From the NCBI GenBank assembly GCA_003487005.1, contig DNFG01000392.1, positions 1 to 27,805 of the forward strand: DNA of 27,805 nt. Reading direction: 5' to 3'. A program made the translations under genes and the position numbers. Numbering within the stretch: position 1 is the first letter of the stretch; every line of letters starts with the position of its first letter. Under the pieces are notes generated by a model. The model saw nothing but the letters and a program-made list of their open reading frames with translations, had not been told where the DNA came from and made no database searches. Of this stretch, positions 22,566 through 27,805 are shown one piece after another. Source of the stretch: Bryobacterales bacterium. Its GTDB lineage: Bacteria > Acidobacteriota > Terriglobia > Bryobacterales > Bryobacteraceae.

Positions 22566-23573
22566 GTGAGCGGACTCTTGCAGACTGGATTCGCGGCGGT
22601 GCTGTTGCTGGCGCAGGCGCTGCCGGTGGAGAAGGTGGTGGTGAAGGGGGCTTCGTCGCGGAGCGAGGCGGAGATCGTCGAGGCGGCAGGGGTGCCGGTG
22701 GGCGTGGCGGCGGACAAGGCGTCCGTCGCGGCCGCGGCGGAGCGGTTGATGCGGACGGGGTGGTTCGAGCGGGTAAATTATCATCTGCAACCAGGCCCGG
22801 ATGGCGTGCGGGTGACGTTCACGGTGATGGAGAGGGCGGTGGTAACGCTGGAGGCTGAGGAGGCGGTGGTCTCGAGGCCGAAGATCGCGTCGGTGACGTT
22901 CACGGGGACGCGGACGGCGCCGTCGGGGCGTTTGTGGGCGGCGGTGCGGGGAGTGTTGGAAGGGCGGGAGTACGAGGAAGAGGACTTCCGGCACATCCTG
23001 GATAGCTTGCTGCGGCCGGTGTTCGGGGAGCGGGGGGTCTGGCGGGTGGAGTTTGGCGCGATCCGGGTGGAAGGAACGGATCCGGTGCAGTTAAGTGTGG
23101 TGGTGGAGGAGGGACCGGCGCTGAAACTGGCGGGTGTACGGTTGAAGGGGGGCGCGGAGGCGTGGGTAGAGGAGGCGCGGTTTCCGGTGGGCTTGACCGC
23201 AAACCGGAAGCGGGTGGAGGAGGCGGTGATCCGGTTGCGGCACAGGATGGCGCGGGAGGGTTACCTGCGGGGGGCGGTGACGACGGTGGAAGGGGTGGAA
23301 GGCGAGGAGTTGTGGCTGGAGTTGGGTTTGGAACCGGGGACTCGGTTCACGTTCGGGACGCTGCGGATCCGCGGCTTGGAGGCGGAAGGCGAGGCGCGGG
23401 CACGGAAGTTGTGGACGGCGGCGCCGGGCGCGGTGGCGAGTCCGGAGGTGGTGGAGCGATGGATTGCGGCGGTGTTCGCGGCGGGGATCCCGCCGGGGCG
23501 GGATGTGCGGCGGGAGTTCGTGCACCGCGAGGGGGAGGCGGTGGTGGATGTCGAGGTGGAGTTCCCTCGCTAG
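22566..23573 (+). CDS. POTRA-repeat protein without an outer-membrane barrel
   Basis: A 335-residue protein starts at GTG 22566 with a leader (SGLLQTGFAAVLLLAQA). It consists of repeated POTRA-like units: VEKVVVKGASSRSEAEIVEA, PKIASVTFTGTRTAPSGRL, LAGVRLKGGAEAWVEEARFP and FTFGTLRIRGLEAEGEARA, each followed by a helix pair and a closing strand. BamA, TamA and ShlB-type proteins carry such units before a 16-strand barrel. Here the gene stops after the last unit, so it would be soluble or peripheral in the periplasm. It may be a chaperone-like or scaffold protein. The stop is three bases from the convergent Dabb gene; no barrel fragment follows. Confidence 0.75.
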   Translation: MSGLLQTGFAAVLLLAQALPVEKVVVKGASSRSEAEIVEAAGVPVGVAADKASVAAAAERLMRTGWFERVNYHLQPGPDGVRVTFTVMERAVVTLEAEEAVVSRPKIASVTFTGTRTAPSGRLWAAVRGVLEGREYEEEDFRHILDSLLRPVFGERGVWRVEFGAIRVEGTDPVQLSVVVEEGPALKLAGVRLKGGAEAWVEEARFPVGLTANRKRVEEAVIRLRHRMAREGYLRGAVTTVEGVEGEELWLELGLEPGTRFTFGTLRIRGLEAEGEARARKLWTAAPGAVASPEVVERWIAAVFAAGIPPGRDVRREFVHREGEAVVDVEVEFPR

Positions 23574-23576
23574 AGG

Positions 23577-23966
23577 CTATTTCTCAGGGATGACGTCGTA
23601 GACGAGGACCTTCTTCCAGAGGGCGGATTTGGTGCGGAATTCGTCGTGGAGAGGGTGTTTGTCGTAGATGTCGTAGCCGGCGCGGTCGTCGAATGTGACG
23701 AGCCAGTAGAAGGTCCAGGAGGTATCGGAGACGTCACGCTCGATGCCGGCGGGGGTTCCGATGGCGGAATGACGAATTGAGGGGATGGCCTGCATTTTGC
23801 GGATGGCGGCGAGAAACTCGTTGCGAGCATTGGGGTTGTTGGGTTCGTTCAACCAAAAGTAGACGTGGTGGAGGAACTGGGACTGGATGGGGGCAGGGGC
23901 TTTGGGGGCGCAACCGGGGAGGAGTAAGGCAGTGAGCAGGAGGGCGGCGAGTTTCATGCTCTTCAT
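23577..23966 (-). CDS. Dabb-domain (stress-responsive A/B barrel) lipoprotein
   Basis: A 129-residue protein begins with a lipoprotein signal, LLLPGC with Cys19 as the lipidated residue. The rest is a Dabb domain (Pfam PF07876): FLHHVYFWLNEP, RNEFLAAIRKMQAIP, then TFYWLVTFDDRAGYDIYDKHPLHDEF. Such dimeric barrels are found in plant stress proteins and bacterial enzymes of unclear role; lipid anchoring puts this one in the envelope. ATG 23966 gives the full signal; ATG 23957 is an alternative. Its stop is three bases from the convergent POTRA gene, and its promoter must lie in the 360-base gap upstream. Confidence 0.88.
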   Translation of the reverse strand: MKSMKLAALLLTALLLPGCAPKAPAPIQSQFLHHVYFWLNEPNNPNARNEFLAAIRKMQAIPSIRHSAIGTPAGIERDVSDTSWTFYWLVTFDDRAGYDIYDKHPLHDEFRTKSALWKKVLVYDVIPEK

Positions 23967-24114
23967 GATAGCCCCAGCAGGATTTTGGCTCAAAAGAGGA
24001 CGGGGAAAGCCGAGGAGAAGGTAATGGGTGTTTGGGGGCGGGAATACAGGGTTGACTGTATCGGACGTGGAGGTCTGAAGGCGTAAACAGTTGTATTCAT
24101 TAGACTTAAAGGTT

Positions 24115-24142
24115 TTGATAAAAGTTTGGCTTATGGTAAGAT
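24115..24142 (+). promoter_or_regulatory. Sigma-70-type promoter of the cell-wall hydrolase
   Basis: TTGATA (24115-24120), a 16-base spacer and TAAGAT (24137-24142) lie in an AT-rich patch. Transcription would begin near 24149, about 180 bases before the coding start, so the mRNA should carry a long leader. Confidence 0.5.
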
Positions 24143-24148
24143 AAAGGG

Positions 24149-24331
24149 GATGCGCAGTACGCATTGATCCGTTATCCGGCCCGCTCACCGGCGCGGCCGG
24201 TCATGACGGCAACCGGCGCTTTGAAGCCCCGCTTGCCTGGCTCGAGATCGAGCAGTCATCGCCACTGTCCGGCGAACCCAGATTAAGTCAACATCTGAAA
24301 CTGGATCACCCCACAGAGAGGTTGTGCATTG
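24149..24331 (+). ncRNA. Structured 5' leader, candidate cis-regulatory RNA
   Basis: The predicted untranslated leader contains several clean pairings. ATGCG/CGCAT (24150-24164) and CCGGCC/GGCCGG (24176-24200) are hairpins. ATGAC/GTCAT (24203-24207 with 24255-24259) closes a three-way junction with arms GGCAA/TTGCC (24208-24237) and GCTCG/CGAGC (24240-24253). CAGAT/ATCTG (24279-24297) follows near the ribosome site AGAGAGG. Cell-wall hydrolase genes are often under riboswitch control in other phyla, but I cannot match this to a known class. Junction-plus-expression-platform is an inference from hand folding. Confidence 0.4.
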
Positions 24332-24823
24332 ATGACGAAAGCGATATCGAGAGGTTTGGTAGTGGTGTTTGGTTTGCTGGCTTCCCAGGGAACGGCTGAT
24401 CCCGATTCCCATTTGCCGGAAGTAGCGACCTCCACTGACCCCCGGCTTCTACGAATCAAGGAGTATTTTCTGGAACGCGATTGTCCGGCGCATGTGTATG
24501 CGGAGGACTTTGTGACCGCGGCGGACCAGAACAATCTGGATTGGCGGTTGTTGCCATCCCTGAGCATGGTGGAGAGCACCGGCGGGAAGGCAAGCCGCAA
24601 CAACAATATGTTTGGCTGGGACAACGGCGACACGGGATTCCGGACCTCGCGAGAGGGGATTTACCGGGTAGCGTCGCGGTTGAACCGGTCGCGTTTGTAC
24701 CGTAACAAGAACCTGGACGGGCTGCTGAAGACTTACAATCCGCGTCCGGAGTATCGTACAGCGGTAAAATCAGTGATGGCGCAGTTGGGTCCGCTGGACC
24801 TGGTTCCGGAGGGCGCCTTCTAG
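24332..24823 (+). CDS. Lysozyme-like cell-wall hydrolase
   Basis: A 163-residue secreted protein starts at ATG 24332 after AGAGAGG; TTG at 24329 is an alternative. A signal peptide (about 1-20) leads to a glucosaminidase/lysozyme-like domain with DWRLLPSLSMVESTGGKASRNNNMFGWDNG. The Glu in SMVEST is the expected general acid for cleaving the glycan chain of peptidoglycan. The domain continues to YRTAVKSVMAQLG. The size is minimal, with no separate wall-binding repeat. A long structured leader and a large downstream hairpin bracket the gene, which suggests close expression control of a potentially lethal enzyme. Confidence 0.82.
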   Translation: MTKAISRGLVVVFGLLASQGTADPDSHLPEVATSTDPRLLRIKEYFLERDCPAHVYAEDFVTAADQNNLDWRLLPSLSMVESTGGKASRNNNMFGWDNGDTGFRTSREGIYRVASRLNRSRLYRNKNLDGLLKTYNPRPEYRTAVKSVMAQLGPLDLVPEGAF

Positions 24824-24904
24824 GGCGGGAGGGGGGACGGCGGCCGGCGGGGTGCGAGGCAGGACAGGCCTCATGCACGCGGGCAAGCCGTGACGATAGA
24901 AGCG

Positions 24905-24999
24905 AACGGGCCGGACGGCTCCCAGTCCCGTCGAGGAGGCAAGCGCAGCTATCCTCCTGCCACCGACGGACACACCCGGGGAGCCTGTCCGGCCCGTTT
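24905..24999. terminator. Large long-stem hairpin, terminator or structured RNA
   Basis: Three nested stems stack into one arm: 12 bp (24905-24916 with 24987-24998), 7 bp GGCTCCC/GGGAGCC (24917-24923 with 24979-24985, one T bulged), then CCGTCG/CGACGG (24928-24933 with 24964-24969) and AGGAGG/CCTCCT (24934-24939 with 24953-24958). About 31 base pairs form in total. The T-run is poor (TTTCATTTC), so this is more elaborate than an ordinary terminator. It lies 80 bases after the hydrolase and about 95 from the convergent small membrane gene, so it may end both transcripts or be a small RNA. Confidence 0.5.
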
Positions 25000-25092
25000 C
25001 ATTTCATCGGCCAACTCCTGGATAGAGCCGGTGGCTCGGCGCTTCCGGGAGATGGGTTAGTGCAGATTGCGTCTGTCAGGTGCCGAGGAGCG

Positions 25093-25242
25093 TTACTGCT
25101 CCATCATCAGCATGCTCACATACAGGCCGCCGAAGAGAAGGACCGTCACCACCAGAGTCATGGCCCACTTCATGTACTTCTCGCGTGGGTTGGTGGTCTC
25201 CTTGTCGTCCTGCCTGATCCGGTCGTCGAGAGTTTCGAACAT
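25093..25242 (-). CDS. 49-residue single-helix membrane microprotein
   Basis: This small gene has an excellent ribosome site, GGGAGG (25251-25256), eight bases before ATG 25242, and ends in TAA at 25095-25093. The product opens with a charged stretch, MFETLDDRIRQDDKETTNPR, then has one hydrophobic helix of about 18 residues (AMTLVVTVLLFGGLYVSM) and the tail LMMEQ. It should sit in the inner membrane with its charged N-terminus inside. I do not recognise the family. It lies downstream of the sigma-54 activator on the same strand, with a 174-base gap, and faces the cell-wall hydrolase. Confidence 0.7.
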   Translation of the reverse strand: MFETLDDRIRQDDKETTNPREKYMKWAMTLVVTVLLFGGLYVSMLMMEQ

Positions 25243-25383
25243 GGTTTTGACCTCCCGTAGGTATTAGATACAAAGGCCGTATGATCTCAGGCAGCCCCAT
25301 TGTACTCCTGCTTTATGAATCTGGAGCTGCAAACTCTCTTGTACTTGTTCAGACGTTTAGGGATAGGCCCCAGTTACGGGTTT

Positions 25384-25399
25384 CGGATATTCTTATCCG
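25384..25399. repeat. Short perfect inverted repeat
   Basis: CGGATA, four-base loop, TATCCG lies 17 bases beyond the stop of the sigma-54 activator and about 140 bases upstream of the microprotein start. The neighbouring bases are AT-rich. It could be a weak terminator for the activator transcript or an operator for the microprotein gene. Confidence 0.4.
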
Positions 25400-25416
25400 T
25401 TATTTACGCGGGGCAA

Positions 25417-26745
25417 TCAGACGCTGGAGGCAAGGCCCATGCGTTCGAGTTTGCGGTAGAGGGTCTTGCGTTCGATGCCGAGAATGCGGGCGGCGCGGGA
25501 TTTATTGCCCCCGGCGGCGGCGAGGACTTTGCGGATCTGCTCCATTTCGGTATCGGCAAGGGTTTCGCCGGACTGCTCGCGGGGGCTTGAGGAGCGGATG
25601 GCGTCGTCAACGGCGTCTTCCGTGATTCGTCCGCTGGGGGCGAGGATGACGAGGCGTTCCATCATGTGCTGGAGTTGGCGGACGTTGCCGGGCCAGGTGT
25701 ATTCCTCGAGAGCGCGGACTCCGGATTCGGTGAGGCGGGCGTCCATGGCGTAGCGGGCGTTGTAGCGTTTGAGGAAGGCGCCGGCGAGCAGGGGAACATC
25801 GCCGTGGCGTTCGCGCAGGGGGGGGACTTCGATGCGGACGACGTCGAGACGGTACCAGAGGTCTTCGCGGAATTTGCCTTCGTCGACCATCCGGCGGAGG
25901 TTCCGGTTGGTGGCGGCGATGATGCGGACATCGACCTTTTTGGGTTTGGCGGAGCCGAGGGGGCGGATCTCTTTTTCCTGCAGGAAGCGGAGGAGTTTGA
26001 GCTGGAAGTTGAGGTCGATCTCACCGATTTCGTCGAGGAAGACGGTGCCGCCGCTGGCGGCCTCGAACACGCCGGCGCGGTCGCGGTCGGCGCCGGTGAA
26101 GGCGCCGCGCACGGCGCCGAAGAGTTCGCTTTCGATGAGGGAGGGGGCGAGGGAGGCGCAGTCGACGGGGAGGAAAGGCTGCTGGACGCGGAGGCTGTTG
26201 GCGTGGAGCATGTGGGCGATGAGTTCCTTGCCGGTGCCGGTTTCGCCTTCGATGAGGACGAGCGCCTCGGTGGGTGCGACGCGCGAGATGGTCTTGTAGA
26301 TGTCGATGAGTTTGGCGGAGGAGCCGATCATCTCGGTGGGAAGTGGATCCTCGGGGTCGATGTCCTCGTCGTCCTCGTCAGGGCGGGCGGCGTTTTCGGC
26401 ACGTTTGATGATTTCGAGGAGGGAGTCGAGTTCAAAGGGTTTGGCGATATAGTCGAAGGCGCCGCCGCGGGTGGCGGCCATGACGGTCTCCATGCTGCCG
26501 CGGGCGGACATGAGAATAACGGCGGCATTGGGGTCGGCGGAGCGGGCGGCGTTGAGGACGTCGATGCCGGTGCGCTGGTCGATGTAGATATCGGAGACGA
26601 CGATGGGGTAGCGATTGGCGGCGAGGCGGGCGAGGGCCTCGGAGGTGGAGGAGACGGCCTCGACGGCATAGCCTTCGAGTTCGAGGAAGGTGGTGATGGT
26701 GGAGCGGACGGAGGGGTCGTCTTCCACCAGCAGCAGGGGAGTCAT
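25417..26745 (-). CDS. NtrC-family sigma-54-dependent response regulator
   Basis: The 442-residue protein has three parts. The receiver domain (1-118) has Asp9-Asp10, phospho-acceptor Asp52 and Lys102. The AAA+ domain (about 138-365) has Walker A GETGTGKE (167-174), GAFTGA (214-219) for contact with sigma-54, and Walker B GGTVFLDEIGE. The Fis-type DNA-binding helix at the end reads GGNKSRAARILGIERKTLYRKLERMG. It would hydrolyse ATP to open sigma-54 promoters when phosphorylated. No sensor kinase is adjacent, so its signal is unknown. It is divergent from the oxidoreductase across 66 bases. The sigma-54-type promoter at 338-354 could be one of its targets, but distance makes this speculative. 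Confidence 0.93.
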   Translation of the reverse strand: MTPLLLVEDDPSVRSTITTFLELEGYAVEAVSSTSEALARLAANRYPIVVSDIYIDQRTGIDVLNAARSADPNAAVILMSARGSMETVMAATRGGAFDYIAKPFELDSLLEIIKRAENAARPDEDDEDIDPEDPLPTEMIGSSAKLIDIYKTISRVAPTEALVLIEGETGTGKELIAHMLHANSLRVQQPFLPVDCASLAPSLIESELFGAVRGAFTGADRDRAGVFEAASGGTVFLDEIGEIDLNFQLKLLRFLQEKEIRPLGSAKPKKVDVRIIAATNRNLRRMVDEGKFREDLWYRLDVVRIEVPPLRERHGDVPLLAGAFLKRYNARYAMDARLTESGVRALEEYTWPGNVRQLQHMMERLVILAPSGRITEDAVDDAIRSSSPREQSGETLADTEMEQIRKVLAAAGGNKSRAARILGIERKTLYRKLERMGLASSV

Positions 26746-26811
26746 GGCAACCTATAGTCTAGCTTGCCTCTGGAACGACGATTGGGGCGGCGCGATCTGG
26801 AGGACAGGCGG

Positions 26812-27805
26812 ATGAGCGGCACGAGGCCGAGGCTGGCGGTGATTGGACTGGGGTGGGCGGCGAGAGAGTTGCATTTACCGGCACTGCGACGGACGGGGGC
26901 ATTCGAGGTGGTGGGGACGGCGGACCCGTCGCCGGGGCTGAAGGCGGGCTACCTGGACTACCGGGAGATACTGGAGAGGGTGGAGTGCGACGCGGTGCTG
27001 ATTGCGACGCCGCCGGCATTGCACCGCGAGGGGGCGGAGGCGGCGCTGGCGGCGGGGCGGCACGTGATGCTGGAGAAGCCTGTGGCGGCGGGGGTGGAGG
27101 ACGCGCGAGCGATCGGGAGGGCAGCGGAGGCGGCGGGCCGGGTGTGCGCGGTCGGGTTGAATCAGAGGTGCCATCCGCGGTTCGTGGATCTGCGGAACCG
27201 AATCAGGCGGGGAGATTTAGGGCGGGTGGAGAAGATCCGGTCAGTCTGGACGACGGGGTCGGGGTATTCGGCGCGGAGCTGGCTGGGGCGGCGGGAGGAG
27301 GGGGGCGGATCGCTTCTAGATCTGGGGTCGCATCAGCTGGATTTGTGGCGATTTCTGTTGGGAGAGGAGCCCGAGGAGGTGAAAGCGGAGTCGGAATCGC
27401 ACATGCTGGATGACGAGTCGGGGAGGCTGGACGCGCGATTCGGTGGTGGGGCGGTCTGCGAAGCACGGCTTTCGCTGGTGGGTGGTGACACGTTCACGGT
27501 GGAGGTGGAAGGGACGAAGGGGCGGGTGCGGGTGAAGCCGTACGGGCGGGGGATGCAGGCATCCTACGACGAGCAGTGGCGGCGGTTTGCGCGGGCGGTG
27601 ATGGAGGGAGGGGCGCCGGCGGCGGACGTCCGGGATGGGATTGCGGGACTGGAGTGGCTGGTGGGGGCGGTGAAAGGGTTGCCGAAGGCGCAGCGGCAGG
27701 AGCAGGCGGCAGTGGAGTACCCGTTGACGGTGATTTCGTCAACGACGCGGGATTACGGGGCGTTGCGGACGACGGTGGAGCACCTGGCACGCGCGGCGGG
27801 ACGGA
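26812..27805 (+). CDS. Gfo/Idh/MocA oxidoreductase continuing into a glycosyltransferase-like domain (partial)
   Basis: The gene starts at ATG 26812, eight bases after GGAGG, and stays open to the window edge (331 codons). Residues 1-300 form a complete sugar dehydrogenase-type protein: Rossmann motif LAVIGLGWAARELHL, then IATPPALH and HVMLEKPVA with the catalytic Lys, and GGGSLLDLGSHQLDLW near the active site. Such proteins oxidise or epimerise sugars with NAD(P). Then, with no stop, the frame continues EYPLTVISSTTRDYGALRTT from residue 302, the opening strand-loop-helix of a family 2-type glycosyltransferase. A fused sugar-modifying and sugar-transferring enzyme is likely. The 3' end lies outside the window. 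Confidence 0.82.
   Translation, partial: MSGTRPRLAVIGLGWAARELHLPALRRTGAFEVVGTADPSPGLKAGYLDYREILERVECDAVLIATPPALHREGAEAALAAGRHVMLEKPVAAGVEDARAIGRAAEAAGRVCAVGLNQRCHPRFVDLRNRIRRGDLGRVEKIRSVWTTGSGYSARSWLGRREEGGGSLLDLGSHQLDLWRFLLGEEPEEVKAESESHMLDDESGRLDARFGGGAVCEARLSLVGGDTFTVEVEGTKGRVRVKPYGRGMQASYDEQWRRFARAVMEGGAPAADVRDGIAGLEWLVGAVKGLPKAQRQEQAAVEYPLTVISSTTRDYGALRTTVEHLARAAGR

Larger units (their letters stand above)
23967..24331. other. Divergent intergenic region with promoter and structured leader
   Basis: This 365-base gap separates the Dabb lipoprotein (minus) from the cell-wall hydrolase (plus). The middle (about 24080-24145) is AT-rich, unlike the rest of the window, and holds the promoter listed separately. 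Downstream of it, GC-rich sequence folds into several hairpins. I see no coding sequence. Confidence 0.55.

Noticed and set aside
24261..24270. GCCACTG sequence resembling a cobalamin riboswitch box
   Set aside because: The other conserved boxes are not in place around it, and a cell-wall hydrolase is not a usual B12 target.
24828..25000. Possible 4.5S, 6S or RNase P RNA at the large hairpin
   Set aside because: The signature sequences of those RNAs are absent, and only a long hairpin is supported.
25666..26757. 363-codon + strand open frame opposite the NtrC-type activator
   Set aside because: Compositional shadow of a gene with Walker A, GAFTGA and HTH motifs.
1..27805. tRNA, CRISPR array, insertion sequence or integrase
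   Set aside because: I looked for regular spaced repeats, T-loop sequences and transposase motifs and found none.

Overview
The window looks like chromosome from a high-GC, diderm soil-type bacterium, most likely Acidobacteriota of the Bryobacterales/Solibacter kind. The clues are a VWFA protein and a small surface protein of types common in that phylum, many secreted proteins with short hydrophobic leaders or Tat signals, and tandem secreted amidohydrolases. This is inferred from protein style only, because there is no rRNA or marker phylogeny here. The + strand is strongly G-rich from about 8.3 kb to the end whichever strand is coding, so + is probably the leading replication strand. Two blocks, about 5.75-8.2 kb and 12.9-14.3 kb, do not share this skew.

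Layout: (1) 0.3-3.2 kb, a sortase operon: a probable sigma-54 promoter, an exported protein with an LPNTA sorting signal, a VWFA protein and a class D-type sortase. (2) 3.6-5.0 kb, a secreted alpha/beta hydrolase and a small membrane protein. (3) 5.1-8.2 kb, an envelope cluster: six-helix membrane protein, winged-helix regulator, UppS and a CreD-like membrane protein. A 14-bp sequence occurs identically at the promoter of the first gene and just inside uppS, and suggests a shared operator. (4) 8.3-11.6 kb (minus), an outer-membrane-type barrel and two tandem secreted amidohydrolases, the second lacking the metal ligands of the first. (5) 11.7-12.8 kb, a PfkB sugar kinase with a strong terminator. 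(6) 12.9-14.3 kb, a lone ApeA-like HEPN protein, a predicted anti-phage abortive-infection effector, followed by a gene-poor stretch with a frameshifted small-gene remnant.

(7) 14.8-20.6 kb, metabolic and housekeeping genes: a Tat-exported Gfo/Idh/MocA oxidoreductase, a DUF362 protein, an M20 peptidase, MsrA and a ROK kinase. (8) 20.65-24.0 kb, a small cytochrome c without an obvious Met ligand, a methyltransferase, a secreted protein of unknown function, a POTRA-repeat protein without a barrel, and a Dabb-family lipoprotein. (9) 24.1-25.25 kb, a lysozyme-like cell-wall hydrolase with a structured ~180-nt leader, a large hairpin downstream, and a 49-residue membrane microprotein on the minus strand. 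(10) 25.4-27.8 kb, an NtrC-family sigma-54 activator divergent from a Gfo/Idh/MocA oxidoreductase whose reading frame continues into the start of what looks like a glycosyltransferase and is cut by the window edge.

The best candidates for undescribed biology are the LPNTA/VWFA/sortase operon, the regulator-UppS-CreD cluster with its repeated operator-like motif, the solitary ApeA-like gene, the amidohydrolase/pseudo-amidohydrolase pair, and the structured RNA around the cell-wall hydrolase. No tRNA, rRNA, CRISPR array, transposase or integrase was seen.
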